NCBI RefSeq assembly: GCF_020707265.1
Contig: NZ_JAJFEQ010000002.1
Location: 372,001 to 436,000, forward strand
Source of the DNA: Massilia sp. IC2-477
GTDB lineage: Bacteria; Pseudomonadota; Gammaproteobacteria; Burkholderiales; Burkholderiaceae_D
Reading direction: 5' to 3'
Length of the DNA: 64,000 nucleotides
Part shown: positions 47,006 through 56,248 of the stretch, in pieces
Layout of the letters: each line of letters opens with the position of its first letter
How positions within the stretch are numbered: the first letter of the stretch is position 1
Notes under the pieces: generated by a model
Database searches by the model: none
What the model was told of the DNA's origin: nothing
What the model saw: the letters and a program-made list of their open reading frames with translations, nothing else
Made by a program: the position numbers and the translations under genes

Positions 47006-47201
47006 CCAGTTCCCCTTCCGACATCCAAGCCCGGTTTGCAGCGTGCAAACGTGCGCCCTCATCCAATTCCTCGTGGCAATATTGCTTAACCGCTTGCTAT
47101 CAAATGGCCGCGCACGATTCATGCTTTCTTGGAACTTGTGTTTCAGAAAATGCTAATATTGCATGGTCGATACGGATGAGTTGGCACTGCTTTGCCTCCG
47201 C

Positions 47202-47222
47202 TGTCATGACATCGTCATGACA
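47202..47222. promoter_or_regulatory. Tandem TGTCATGACA palindromes upstream of the exopolysaccharide operon
   Basis: TGTCATGACA at 47202-47211 is followed by GTCATGACA at 47214-47222, an 11-bp period. Both are palindromic and face the same side of the helix. They lie about 135 bp before tviB, a distance suited to an enhancer-type or activator site. A sigma-54-like TTGGCACTGCTTTGC lies just upstream at 47181, but its GG-GC spacing is 9 rather than 10. Confidence 0.5.
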
Positions 47223-47250
47223 TTCCGATATCGTTCTTCGGACATTGTTG

Positions 47251-47277
47251 TTACCGTTAGACAAACACAGACGGTAA
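47251..47277. promoter_or_regulatory. Inverted repeat upstream of tviB
   Basis: TTACCGT (47251-47257) and ACGGTAA (47271-47277) are perfect inverted 7-mers with 13 bases between, directly before a possible sigma-70 -35 box. It could be an operator. Confidence 0.45.
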
Positions 47278-47279
47278 AG

Positions 47280-47309
47280 TTGAGTGTACTTATGCATTCA
47301 TGCTAAACT
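47280..47309 (+). promoter_or_regulatory. Candidate sigma-70 promoter of tviB
   Basis: TTGAGT (47280-47285) and TAAACT (47304-47309) with 18 bp between; each matches four of six consensus bases. The rest of the 350-bp gap 47006-47355 after the tRNA is AT-rich without genes. Confidence 0.4.
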
Positions 47310-47355
47310 GAAAGTTAGCATTATTGCAAAACTAAATTCTTGAACGGAATGCGAT

Positions 47356-48645
47356 ATGAAAGCTGATGAGGTCGTCGCTGTAGTAGGGCTGGGTTATGTG
47401 GGCTTGCCCCTGGCAGTGGAATTCGGCAAAAAGGGGCGCACCATCGGTTTCGACCTGTCGAGCGCGAAAATCGAGAACTACAAGCGCTTTGTCGACCCGA
47501 CCGGCGAGGTATCGTCGGAACAGCTGCAGGCCGCACGCCACCTCGAAGTCAGCACCGATCCGGCGCTGCTTGCCCAGGCTGACTATATTGTTGTTGCCGT
47601 CCCGACCCCGGTCGACATCGCGCACAATCCGGACTTCACGCCGCTGATCGGCGCCAGCAAGTCGGTCGGCGCCAATATGAAGCGCGGCGCCATCGTCGTC
47701 TACGAGTCGACCGTCTATCCCGGCGCGACCGAGGAAGTCTGCATCCCGATCCTGGAGCGCGAATCGGGCCTGAAGTGGAAGCAGGACTTCCACGTCGGCT
47801 TCTCGCCGGAGCGCATCAACCCGGGCGACAAGGAACACACCCTGACCACCATCCTGAAGGTGGTGTCGGGCGACGACGATGCCTCGCTCGAGCGCATCGC
47901 CGCCCTGTACGAATCGGTCGTGACCGCCGGCGTCTACCGCGCTTCCAGCATCAAGGTGGCCGAGGCCGCGAAAGTCATCGAGAACACCCAGCGCGACCTG
48001 AACATCGCCCTGATGAACGAGCTGGCGATCATCTTCGACAAGGTCGGCATCGACACGCTCGAAGTCCTGAAGGCGGCCGGCACCAAGTGGAACTTCCTGC
48101 CCTTCCGTCCGGGCCTGGTCGGCGGCCATTGCATCGGCGTCGATCCGTACTACCTGACCCACAAGGCCGAGATGGTTGGCTACCATCCGCAGGTGATCCT
48201 GGCAGGCCGCCGGATCAACGACGGCATGGCCAAGTTCGTGGCCGAGAAGACGGTGAAGTCGATGATTTCGTCGGGCTTCCACGTCAAGGGCTCGAAGGTC
48301 AACGTGATCGGCCTGACCTTCAAGGAAAACTGCCCCGACCTGCGCAATTCCAAGGTGGCAGACATCGTCCACGAACTCGAAAGCTACGGGGTCGAGGTGC
48401 ATGTGTTCGACCCGCAGGCGGATGCCGAGGAAGCGCAGCACGAATACGGCATCAAGCTGGAAAGCTGGGACAGCCTGCCGAAAGCGGATGCGCTGGTGGT
48501 TGCGGTGCCACACAAAGAGGTGTTGGCGCTGTCTTTGGCTGACTTCCAGTCCAAGCTGAACGAAAATGGCTGTTTCATCGACGTGAAATCGCAGTTCGAT
48601 CCGAAAGCTCTGCAGGAAGCCGGCTACTGCGTCTGGCGCCTGTAA
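47356..48645 (+). CDS. tviB: UDP-HexNAc 6-dehydrogenase, TviB/WbpO type
   Basis: 429 residues. It oxidises C6 of a UDP-N-acetylhexosamine to the uronic acid with two NAD+. N-terminal NAD loop VVGLGYVGLPLAVEFG, central dimer helix (KVIENTQRDLNIALMNELA, quoted partly), and the catalytic Cys in GGHCIGVDPYYL. The sequence is of the Vi-antigen TviB/WbpO branch rather than glucose dehydrogenase. It supplies an acidic amino sugar to the exopolysaccharide and heads the plus-strand operon. Confidence 0.9.
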   Translation: MKADEVVAVVGLGYVGLPLAVEFGKKGRTIGFDLSSAKIENYKRFVDPTGEVSSEQLQAARHLEVSTDPALLAQADYIVVAVPTPVDIAHNPDFTPLIGASKSVGANMKRGAIVVYESTVYPGATEEVCIPILERESGLKWKQDFHVGFSPERINPGDKEHTLTTILKVVSGDDDASLERIAALYESVVTAGVYRASSIKVAEAAKVIENTQRDLNIALMNELAIIFDKVGIDTLEVLKAAGTKWNFLPFRPGLVGGHCIGVDPYYLTHKAEMVGYHPQVILAGRRINDGMAKFVAEKTVKSMISSGFHVKGSKVNVIGLTFKENCPDLRNSKVADIVHELESYGVEVHVFDPQADAEEAQHEYGIKLESWDSLPKADALVVAVPHKEVLALSLADFQSKLNENGCFIDVKSQFDPKALQEAGYCVWRL

Positions 48646-48725
48646 TAACCGCAAGTCCTGCATCGGCCGCGGCATGTGCCGCGGCAGCGCCAGTCGGCCC
48701 GGCGTGACCAAGAGAGTGTTCGAAA

Positions 48726-49772
48726 GTGAATAAGTTTCAAGACGCCCAGCAACACCTGCAGCAGCATCGCTACCACTGGCTCGTGACCGGTGCGGCCGGG
48801 TTCATCGGTTCGAACCTGGTCGAGGCGCTGCTGCGCCTCGGCCAGCGAGTGACCGGCCTGGACAACTTTGCCACCGGCCACAGGCACAACCTCGAACTCG
48901 TGCGCGAAGCGGTCGGCGCCGCCGCCTGGGACAGCTTCGCCTTCATCGAAGGCGATATCCGCAAGGCGGACGACTGCGCACGCGCCTGCGAGGGCGCCGA
49001 TTTCGTCCTGCACCAGGCCGCCCTTGGCTCGGTGTCGCGCTCGATCGACGACCCGGTGACCACCAACGACACCAACGTCGGCGGCTTCCTCAACATGCTG
49101 GTGGCGGCGCGCGACGCCCGGGTGCGGCGCTTCGTCTACGCGGCGTCGAGCTCCACCTACGGCGACCATCCGGACCTGCCCAAGGTCGAGGACCGCATCG
49201 GCAACCCGCTGTCGCCGTATGCGGTGACCAAGTACGTGAACGAGCTGTATGCGAACGTGTTCGGCCGTACCTATGGCATGGAATCGGTCGGCCTGCGTTA
49301 CTTCAACGTGTTCGGTCCGCGCCAGGACCCGAACGGCGCCTACGCCGCCGTGATCCCGCAGTGGGTCGCGGCCCTGATCCGCAACCAGGAACTGCGCATC
49401 AACGGCGACGGCGAGACCAGCCGCGATTTCTGCTACATCGACAACGTGGTGCAGGCCAACCTGCTGTCGGCCCTGGCCGGCCCGGAGGCGGCGAACCAGG
49501 TCTTCAACATCGCCGTCAACGAACGCACCAGCCTGAACCAGTTGTACGGCATGATGCGCGACCTGCTGCGGGAGCAGTTCCCGCACCTGGACGCGCACCG
49601 GCCGCAGTACGCGGACTTCCGCCGCGGCGACGTGCGTCATTCCCAGGCGGACATCGGCAAGGCGGCAAGCCTGCTGGGCTACCAGCCCACCCACCGCATC
49701 GGCGAAGGGCTGCGCCAGGCGATGGACTGGTATGTACGGAACCTGGCGCCGGCCTCAGCGCAAGACAGATAA
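48726..49772 (+). CDS. wbpP: UDP-HexNAc 4-epimerase, WbpP/TviC type
   Basis: 348 residues from GTG 48726. Extended short-chain dehydrogenase: NAD loop [16 protein letters not shown], Ser in ASSSTYGD and YxxxK in YAVTK. The N-terminal extension before the NAD loop and the [15 protein letters not shown] block are characteristic of the WbpP/TviC group that interconverts UDP-GlcNAc and UDP-GalNAc (or their uronic acids). Together with the preceding dehydrogenase it makes UDP-GalNAcA or a similar sugar. Confidence 0.9.
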   Translation: MNKFQDAQQHLQQHRYHWLVTGAAGFIGSNLVEALLRLGQRVTGLDNFATGHRHNLELVREAVGAAAWDSFAFIEGDIRKADDCARACEGADFVLHQAALGSVSRSIDDPVTTNDTNVGGFLNMLVAARDARVRRFVYAASSSTYGDHPDLPKVEDRIGNPLSPYAVTKYVNELYANVFGRTYGMESVGLRYFNVFGPRQDPNGAYAAVIPQWVAALIRNQELRINGDGETSRDFCYIDNVVQANLLSALAGPEAANQVFNIAVNERTSLNQLYGMMRDLLREQFPHLDAHRPQYADFRRGDVRHSQADIGKAASLLGYQPTHRIGEGLRQAMDWYVRNLAPASAQDR

Positions 49773-49821
49773 GAAATACCAACAAGCCATATGAATAGCA
49801 ATAAGAATCGGGGAGGCTACC

Positions 49822-51225
49822 GTGTTTCGGATCTCTAACCACTACGTATCGAAGATCGTCTTTCTCCTGCTGTTCGTCGAAGTGCTGGTGCTGCTGGGCG
49901 CAGCCTACATCGGCGCCGCGGTGCGAATGCTTGAATTCGAGGATGCCGCGGCGGCGGCCCACCTCGACCACTTCTTCACCTCGGCGGTGGCGTTCACCGT
50001 GGCGATCATCTTCAGCATGAGCGCGATGGGCATGTACCAGCTCGACTTCGACGAAGGCCTGCGCCATCCCTTCTTCATGAAGCTGATGCCGTCCTTCCTG
50101 ATGGGCTTCGCGATCCTGGCACTGGTGTTCTACATGGCGCCGGAACTGTCCTTCGGGCGCGGCACCATGGCCCTGGTGTTTCTTCTGGCCGGCACCGGCA
50201 TTTTCCTGGCGCGCATGGCCTTCTTCAAGTCGTCCGAGGCGCGATTCCTCCAGTCGCGCATCATGTTCCTCGGCAGCGGCCCCCTGGCCAAGGAATGCAG
50301 TGAATTGGCGAGCAAGAACTCGAGCTACCACAAGTACGACATCGCCGGCTACATCCAGATCCCGAGCGAAGAACTGTGCGTGCCGTCCACCAGCCTGCTG
50401 AAGGTGCGCGACGGCGATTCGCTGGTCTCGCTGGTACGCCAGCACAACGTGTCGGAGATCGTGGTGTCGGTGCAGAACCGCCGCGGCGGCTTCCCGATCA
50501 AGGAGCTGCTCGACTGCAAACTGCAGGGCATCCGCGTCACCGACGCCGCCACCTTCTTCGAGCGCGAGACCTGCCAGATCCGGGTCGACTCGCTGCAGCC
50601 GTCCTGGCTGGTGTTTGGCGGCGGCTTCGACCAGAGTTTCGTGCGTACCTTCATGAAGCGCAGCTTCGACCTCGTGTGCAGCATGATCATCCTGGTACTG
50701 GCCTTCCCGCTGATGCTGCTGGCGGCCATCTTCGTCAAGCTGGAAGACGGCGGTCCGGTGTTCTACTCGCAGGAACGGGTCGGCAAGGACGGCAAGACCT
50801 TCCGCGTGCACAAGTTCCGCAGCATGCGCGTCGATGCCGAAAAGGCCGGCAAGCCACAATGGGCGGCGCAGAACGACCCGCGCGTCACCCGCTTCGGTAA
50901 CTTCATGCGCAAGACCCGCATCGACGAGCTGCCCCAGATCCTCAACGTGTTCAAGGGCGAGATGTCCTTCGTCGGCCCGCGGCCGGAGCGTCCGTACTTC
51001 GTCGAGCAGCTGATCGAGGTGGTGCCGTATTACAATGTGCGCCACAGCGTCAAGCCCGGCATCACCGGCTGGGCCCAGGTGCGCTACGGCTACGGCTCCT
51101 CGGCCGAGGACGCGCTGCAAAAGCTCCAGTACGACCTGTACTACGTGAAGAACAACAGCCTGTTCCTGGATGTGCTCATCCTGATCAATACGCTCAAGGT
51201 CGTGCTGTTCCGCAGCGGGCGTTGA
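49822..51225 (+). CDS. Exopolysaccharide initiating sugar transferase (TIGR03013, PEP-CTERM/XrtA-associated)
   Basis: 467 residues. Four to five membrane helices in the first 130 residues, a CoA-binding-like middle domain (IMFLGSGPLAKE onward), one further helix (SMIILVLAFPLMLLAAIF) and the C-terminal bacterial sugar-transferase domain with KFRSMRVDAEKAG, RKTRIDELPQILNVF, GEMSFVGPRPERP and KPGITGWAQVRYGYG. It transfers the first sugar phosphate to undecaprenyl phosphate. The version found beside prsK/prsR is the TIGR03013 subfamily. Confidence 0.92.
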   Translation: MFRISNHYVSKIVFLLLFVEVLVLLGAAYIGAAVRMLEFEDAAAAAHLDHFFTSAVAFTVAIIFSMSAMGMYQLDFDEGLRHPFFMKLMPSFLMGFAILALVFYMAPELSFGRGTMALVFLLAGTGIFLARMAFFKSSEARFLQSRIMFLGSGPLAKECSELASKNSSYHKYDIAGYIQIPSEELCVPSTSLLKVRDGDSLVSLVRQHNVSEIVVSVQNRRGGFPIKELLDCKLQGIRVTDAATFFERETCQIRVDSLQPSWLVFGGGFDQSFVRTFMKRSFDLVCSMIILVLAFPLMLLAAIFVKLEDGGPVFYSQERVGKDGKTFRVHKFRSMRVDAEKAGKPQWAAQNDPRVTRFGNFMRKTRIDELPQILNVFKGEMSFVGPRPERPYFVEQLIEVVPYYNVRHSVKPGITGWAQVRYGYGSSAEDALQKLQYDLYYVKNNSLFLDVLILINTLKVVLFRSGR

Positions 51226-51292
51226 TGGCGCCGGGGCCGGCCGGTCCCGTCCATCCAGCCCGCCCACTCACGTTCGAGCCACCGTCGACCCC

Positions 51293-53383
51293 ATGGAAGT
51301 TTCCCTGACCAGCATCGCGGCCTACAGCTACGTGCTGGTGGCCGTCTGTTTCCTCGTGCTGGGCGCCCCGCTGGCGGTGCGCCAGCGGCGCCGCCACGAC
51401 ATCGCGCTCGGCCTGGCCTGCCTCTCGAGCGTCCTGTGGGGCGCGACCCTGGCCTGGGAAGCGAGCGTCGGCACGCCCGTCTCGGCGCTGGCCGACAGCG
51501 CCGAGCTGCTGCGCAACGCCTCCTGGTCGGCGTTCCTGCTGGTGCTGCGCGGCCACTTCACCGATCCCGCCAGCCGCTTGCCGCTGCGCCTGCAGCCGGC
51601 GCTGGTGCTGGGCGCGCTGGCCTACCTGGGCTGCCTGCTCGGGACCGTGGGCGACTGGTGGAGCCTGGCGCCCACGGCCGACGCCGGCGCGCTGCCGATC
51701 GCGGCGCGGGTGGCGATGGCGGTGTCGGGCATGCTGCTGGTCGAACTGGTCTACCGCAACCGCACCCTGCACGAGCGCTGGGCGGTGAAGTTCGCCTGCC
51801 TCGGCATCGGCACCATGTTCGCCTACGACTTCTACCTGTACAGCCACGCACTGCTGTTCCGCAGCGTCGACACCGACATCTGGGCCGCGCGCGGCCTGGT
51901 CAACGCCCTGAGCGTGCCGCTGATCGCGGTGTCGCTCGGCCGCAGCAAGCTGTGGTCTTCGCCGCTGTCGGTGTCGCGCCGCGCGATGTTCCACTCGGCG
52001 ACCCTGTTCGGCTCCGCGCTCTACCTGCTGGCGATGGGCTCGGCCGGCTACTACCTGCGCTATTTCGGCGGCAGCTGGGGCACGGTGATGCAGGTGACCT
52101 TTCTGTTCGCCGCCATCATCCTGCTGGCCGGGGTGCTGTTCTCGGGCAGCTTCCGGGCGCGCCTGAAGGTCTTCATCAGCAAGCACTTCTACCGCTACAA
52201 CTACGACTACCGCGAAGAGTGGATGCGCTTCACCCGCACCCTGTCGAAACCCGGTCCCGACCTGGGCCAGCGCGCCATCGAAGCGGTCGCCAACCTGGTC
52301 GAGAGCCCGGGCGGGGCTCTGTGGCAGCGCGTCGAAGGCGGACGCTTCGAACCGGTGGCCAGCTGGCAGGTCCCGGCGCCGGCGGCTTCCGAGCCGGCCG
52401 GCTCGGCCTTCTGCCAGTTCCTCGAAACCAGCCAGTGGGTGGTCGACCTGCACGAATACGCGCATAGCCCGGACAAGTACGACGCCCTGGTGCTGCCGGC
52501 GTGGCTGGCGGACTATCCGCGCGCCTGGCTGGTGGTGCCGCTGATCCTGCACGCGCGCCTGTTCGGCTTCGTGCTGCTGCAGAACCCGCGCAGCCCGGTC
52601 AAGCTGAACTGGGAAGTGATCGACGTGCTCGAGATCGCGGGCAGCCAGGCCGCCAGCCAGCTGGCCCAGCAGGACACCGCCAATGCGCTGATGGTCGCGC
52701 GCCAGTTCGAGTCCTTCAACCGCATGTCGACCTTCGTGGTGCACGACCTGAAGAACCTGGTGCTGCAGCTGTCCCTGATGAACGCGAATGCGGCCAAGCA
52801 CAAGGACAATCCAGAATTCCAGGCCGACATGCTCGAGACCGTCGACTACTCGGTGCAGAAGATGAAGATCATGCTGCAAAAGCTCAGCCGCCTCGACAAT
52901 GCCGAGCAGCCGCTGGCGCTGGCGCTGGACGAGGTGGTGGCGCAGGCGGTGGCGCTGAAGGCCGCGTTCGAGCCGCGCCCCGAGCTGGTGGTGGAAGACC
53001 CGCAGCTGCGCGTGCTGGCCGACCGCGAGCGCCTCGAGCGCGTGGTGGGCCACCTGATCCAGAACGCGATCGAAGCAACCCCGCGCACCGGCCGCGTCAC
53101 GATCCGCCTGCTGCGCCGGGACGGCCAGGCCTTGATCGAGATCGTCGACACCGGCGAAGGCATGAGCGAAGAGTTCATCCGCGAGCGCCTGTTCAAGCCT
53201 TTCGACTCGACCAAGTCGGCCGGCATGGGCATCGGCGTGTTCGAGAGCCGTGAATACATCCATGAACTGGGCGGCAGCCTGGAGGTGAGCAGCACGCCTG
53301 GTGCGGGCACCACCTTCCGGGTCCTGCTGCCGCACCACCAACAGGAAACGCCGGCGGAGCAGGGCGCCCGCCGTGCCGCCTGA
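51293..53383 (+). CDS. prsK: XrtA/PEP-CTERM system histidine kinase PrsK
   Basis: 696 residues. Eight predicted N-terminal helices to about 290, a GAF-like domain (about 320-460), then the kinase core: H-box VVHDLKNLVLQLSLM, N-box LIQNAIEATPRTG, G1 DTGEGMS and G2 KSAGMGIGVFESREYI. It is the sensor of the PrsK-PrsR pair associated with exosortase loci. The signal is unknown. Thirteen bp separate it from prsR. Confidence 0.93.
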   Translation: MEVSLTSIAAYSYVLVAVCFLVLGAPLAVRQRRRHDIALGLACLSSVLWGATLAWEASVGTPVSALADSAELLRNASWSAFLLVLRGHFTDPASRLPLRLQPALVLGALAYLGCLLGTVGDWWSLAPTADAGALPIAARVAMAVSGMLLVELVYRNRTLHERWAVKFACLGIGTMFAYDFYLYSHALLFRSVDTDIWAARGLVNALSVPLIAVSLGRSKLWSSPLSVSRRAMFHSATLFGSALYLLAMGSAGYYLRYFGGSWGTVMQVTFLFAAIILLAGVLFSGSFRARLKVFISKHFYRYNYDYREEWMRFTRTLSKPGPDLGQRAIEAVANLVESPGGALWQRVEGGRFEPVASWQVPAPAASEPAGSAFCQFLETSQWVVDLHEYAHSPDKYDALVLPAWLADYPRAWLVVPLILHARLFGFVLLQNPRSPVKLNWEVIDVLEIAGSQAASQLAQQDTANALMVARQFESFNRMSTFVVHDLKNLVLQLSLMNANAAKHKDNPEFQADMLETVDYSVQKMKIMLQKLSRLDNAEQPLALALDEVVAQAVALKAAFEPRPELVVEDPQLRVLADRERLERVVGHLIQNAIEATPRTGRVTIRLLRRDGQALIEIVDTGEGMSEEFIRERLFKPFDSTKSAGMGIGVFESREYIHELGGSLEVSSTPGAGTTFRVLLPHHQQETPAEQGARRAA

Positions 53384-53396
53384 AACGAGGAACAAC

Positions 53397-54758
53397 GTGA
53401 CCCAGACAAAACCCAAACTCTTGATCATCGAGGACGATCCCGGGGTGCAGAAACAGCTGCGCTGGAGCCTGGACGCCTACGACGTGGTGGTGGCCGGCGA
53501 CCGCGAGGCTGCACTGGCCCAGATCCGGCGCCACGAGCCGGCCGTGTGCACCATGGACCTGGGCCTGCCGCCCGATCCGGACGGCTCGACCGAAGGCCTG
53601 GCCACCCTGCAGCAGATCCTGGCGCTGGCGCCGGACACCCGCGTCATCGTCCTGACCGGCAACCAGGACCACGCCAACGCCGTCAAGGCGATCGGCATGG
53701 GCGCCTACGACTTCCACCACAAGCCCTGCGACCCGGAAGTGCTGAACCTGGTGATCCAGCGCGCCTTCTTCCTGCACAACCTGCAGAAGGAAAACCGCCG
53801 CATGCAGCAGGCCCAGGCCGATTCGCCGCTGGCCGGCGTGATCTCGCGCGACCCCGGCATGCTCAAGGTCTGCCGCAACATCGAGAAAGTGGCCCCGACC
53901 TCGGCCTCGGTGATGCTGCTGGGCGAATCGGGCACGGGCAAGGAAGTGCTGGCGCGCGCCCTGCACCAGCTGTCGCCACGCGCCAAGGAGCGCTTCATGG
54001 CGATCAACTGCGCGGCGATCCCCGAGAACCTGCTCGAATCCGAACTGTTCGGCTACGAAAAGGGCGCCTTCACGGGCGCGGCGAAGCAGACCAAGGGCAA
54101 GGTCGAACTGGCGCACGGCGGCACCTTCTTCCTCGACGAGGTGGGTGACCTGCCGATGGCGCTGCAGGCCAAGCTGCTGCGCTTCCTGCAGGAGCGCGTG
54201 ATCGAGCGCATCGGCGGCCACGAGGAGATCCCGGTGGACGTGCGCATCGTCTGCGCTACCCACCAGAAGCTCAAGGAACTGTGCGCCCAGGGGCGCTTCC
54301 GCGAAGACCTGTATTACCGCCTGTCCGAGATCGTGGTGACCATCCCGCCGCTGCGTACACGCGAAGGCGACGCGGCGCTGCTGGCGCACCACTTCAAGAA
54401 CAAGTTCTGCGCCGCCGAAGGGCGCGCCTCGCTGCACTTCGCGCCGGACGCGATCGCCGCGATCGAGGGCTACAACTGGCCCGGTAACGTACGCGAGATG
54501 GAGAACTACATCAAGCGCGCCGTCATCATGGCCGACGGGAACACCATCGTCGCCGAGGACCTCGGGCTGCCCGGCGAAGGCGCGACCGAAGAACCGATCA
54601 ACCTGCGCCAGGTGCGCGACGAGGCCGAGTACAAGGCCATCGTCAAGGTGCTGGCACGGGTCGACGGCAACATCGTCAAGGCTTCCGAGATCCTCGGGGT
54701 CAGCCGCCCAACCCTGTACGATCTGATGTCCCGCCACGGCATCAAGTCCGCTCCATGA
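53397..54758 (+). CDS. prsR: PEP-CTERM-box response regulator PrsR (sigma-54 activator)
   Basis: 453 residues from GTG 53397 (AGGAA upstream); the frame extends into prsK. Receiver domain with phospho-acceptor Asp54 (CTMDLGLPP), a sigma-54 AAA+ domain with Walker A GESGTGKE, the GAFTGA loop ([12 protein letters not shown]) and Walker [12 protein letters not shown], and a Fis-type helix-turn-helix ([21 protein letters not shown]). In Zoogloea/Aquincola-type bacteria PrsK/PrsR with RpoN controls PEP-CTERM protein genes needed for floc formation. Stop overlaps the next ATG. Confidence 0.94.
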   Translation: MTQTKPKLLIIEDDPGVQKQLRWSLDAYDVVVAGDREAALAQIRRHEPAVCTMDLGLPPDPDGSTEGLATLQQILALAPDTRVIVLTGNQDHANAVKAIGMGAYDFHHKPCDPEVLNLVIQRAFFLHNLQKENRRMQQAQADSPLAGVISRDPGMLKVCRNIEKVAPTSASVMLLGESGTGKEVLARALHQLSPRAKERFMAINCAAIPENLLESELFGYEKGAFTGAAKQTKGKVELAHGGTFFLDEVGDLPMALQAKLLRFLQERVIERIGGHEEIPVDVRIVCATHQKLKELCAQGRFREDLYYRLSEIVVTIPPLRTREGDAALLAHHFKNKFCAAEGRASLHFAPDAIAAIEGYNWPGNVREMENYIKRAVIMADGNTIVAEDLGLPGEGATEEPINLRQVRDEAEYKAIVKVLARVDGNIVKASEILGVSRPTLYDLMSRHGIKSAP

Positions 54759-56218
54759 CGCCTGGCCCGCGTGCGGCGCGGCGGCGCCTGCCGGCCGCCC
54801 TGCTGGCGCTGGCGCTGCTGCTGGCGCTCATGGCGGCGGGCGCCGCTGCCTTCGTGCTGGACCGGGTGAACGTCGCTCCGCGCCAGCTTGGACCCTACAT
54901 CGAGCGCCGCGCCGACGGCCACAACGCCGCCATCGAAAGCGTCGGGCACTGGCTTGGCTCCGGGCTCGTCGCGCTCGACCGGGACAGCGGGCCGCTCCTG
55001 ACCGAGGCAGCGCTGCGGCTCGGCGCCCAGGACGCTCCCGCATCCGGTCGCGTCGCGCGCGAGGTGGAGGTCGCCAGCGTGGGCGCCCTGTACGCCGCGG
55101 TCGGACAGGCGCAGCCGGGCGACGCCATCACCCTCCAGCCGGGCAGCTACCGCATCGGCGCCACGCTGGCGGCCTTCCAGCCCGGCAGCGAAGCGGCGCC
55201 AATCACCCTGCGTGCACGCCGTCCCGGCAGCGTCACGCTGCTGGTGGAGACCGTCGAGGCAATTCGCATCGGCGCGCCGTGGTGGCGCATCGAAAACCTG
55301 GAAATGCGAGGCGTGTGCGGCGACGATTCGAGCTGCGAGCATGCGCTGCACATCGTGGGCGCCGCCCATCATGTCGCCATCGTCAACAATACCCTGGTCG
55401 ACTTCAATGCGCACATCAAGATAAACGGCGAGAACGGGCGTTTCCCCGACCATGGGCTGATCGAGTCGAACACCCTGCACAACACGAAGGCGCGCATGAC
55501 GACCAATCCGGTGACGCCGATCGATCTGGTGGCCGCCAGCGACTGGAACATCCGGCGCAACCTGATCAGCGACTTCGTCAAGGGCTTCGGCGACGGCATC
55601 AGCTATGGCGCCTTCGCCAAGGGGGCGGGGGAACGCAACCTGTTCGAGCAGAACCTGGTCTGGTGCGAGCGCCGCCTGCGCGGGCTGGGCGGAAAGCGTG
55701 TCGGGCTCTCGCTGGGCGGCGGCGCCACCGGCAAGCCCTACTGCCGCGACCGCGCCTGCGTGGTCGAGCAGCAGGACGCCAGCCTGCAGAGTAACCTGAT
55801 CGCCTCGTGTTCCGACGTCGGCATCTATCTCAACAACGCTGCGGGCAGCCGTCTGGTCCACAACAGCGTCATCGACACCGCGGGTGTGGATGTGCGTTTC
55901 GCCGGAAGCAGCGCCGACCTCGAAGGCAACCTGGTCGATGGCGTTATCCGCAGCCGCGACGGCGGTGTCGTGCGCGAACGCGACAACCGTAGCACGCCTC
56001 CACTGTATGCCTATCTCGGCTACTCCCCGGTACGCGCGCTGTTCGCTGGCCGCGAATTCGCCTGGCGCGATGAAGTACCGCGCCGCGAGGGCGCGACGTC
56101 CGGCGCGCCGCACGACCTGTGCGGGCGGGCGCGCAGCGCGGCGCCCGCATACGGAGCCTTCGACGACTTCGCTCCCTGCCTGGCCTCTGCCGCTAGTGCG
56201 GCCGGGCCCCAGAGGTAA
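54755..56218 (+). CDS. Exported beta-helix protein of the exopolysaccharide locus
   Basis: 487 residues overlapping prsR by four bases. An N-terminal membrane helix/signal (about 12-35) is followed by a parallel right-handed beta-helix (VASVGALYAAVGQAQPGDAI, quoted partly; IVNNTLVDFNAHIKI, GLIESNTLHNT, WNIRRNLISDFVKG, SNLIASCSDVGIYLNN). It keeps cysteine pairs (GVCGDDSSCEH, VWCERRL, PYCRDRACVV). Such proteins in polysaccharide loci are lyases or epimerases acting on the polymer in the periplasm. Activity unproven. Confidence 0.8.
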   Translation: MTPGPRAARRRLPAALLALALLLALMAAGAAAFVLDRVNVAPRQLGPYIERRADGHNAAIESVGHWLGSGLVALDRDSGPLLTEAALRLGAQDAPASGRVAREVEVASVGALYAAVGQAQPGDAITLQPGSYRIGATLAAFQPGSEAAPITLRARRPGSVTLLVETVEAIRIGAPWWRIENLEMRGVCGDDSSCEHALHIVGAAHHVAIVNNTLVDFNAHIKINGENGRFPDHGLIESNTLHNTKARMTTNPVTPIDLVAASDWNIRRNLISDFVKGFGDGISYGAFAKGAGERNLFEQNLVWCERRLRGLGGKRVGLSLGGGATGKPYCRDRACVVEQQDASLQSNLIASCSDVGIYLNNAAGSRLVHNSVIDTAGVDVRFAGSSADLEGNLVDGVIRSRDGGVVRERDNRSTPPLYAYLGYSPVRALFAGREFAWRDEVPRREGATSGAPHDLCGRARSAAPAYGAFDDFAPCLASAASAAGPQR

Positions 56219-56248
56219 GCGCGCCCGGGCCCCAGGCAGCGCGCTGCC

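Noticed and set aside
47181-47195. A true sigma-54 promoter upstream of tviB
   Set aside because: The GG and GC elements are 9 bases apart; sigma-54 promoters almost always need 10. Kept only as a near match.
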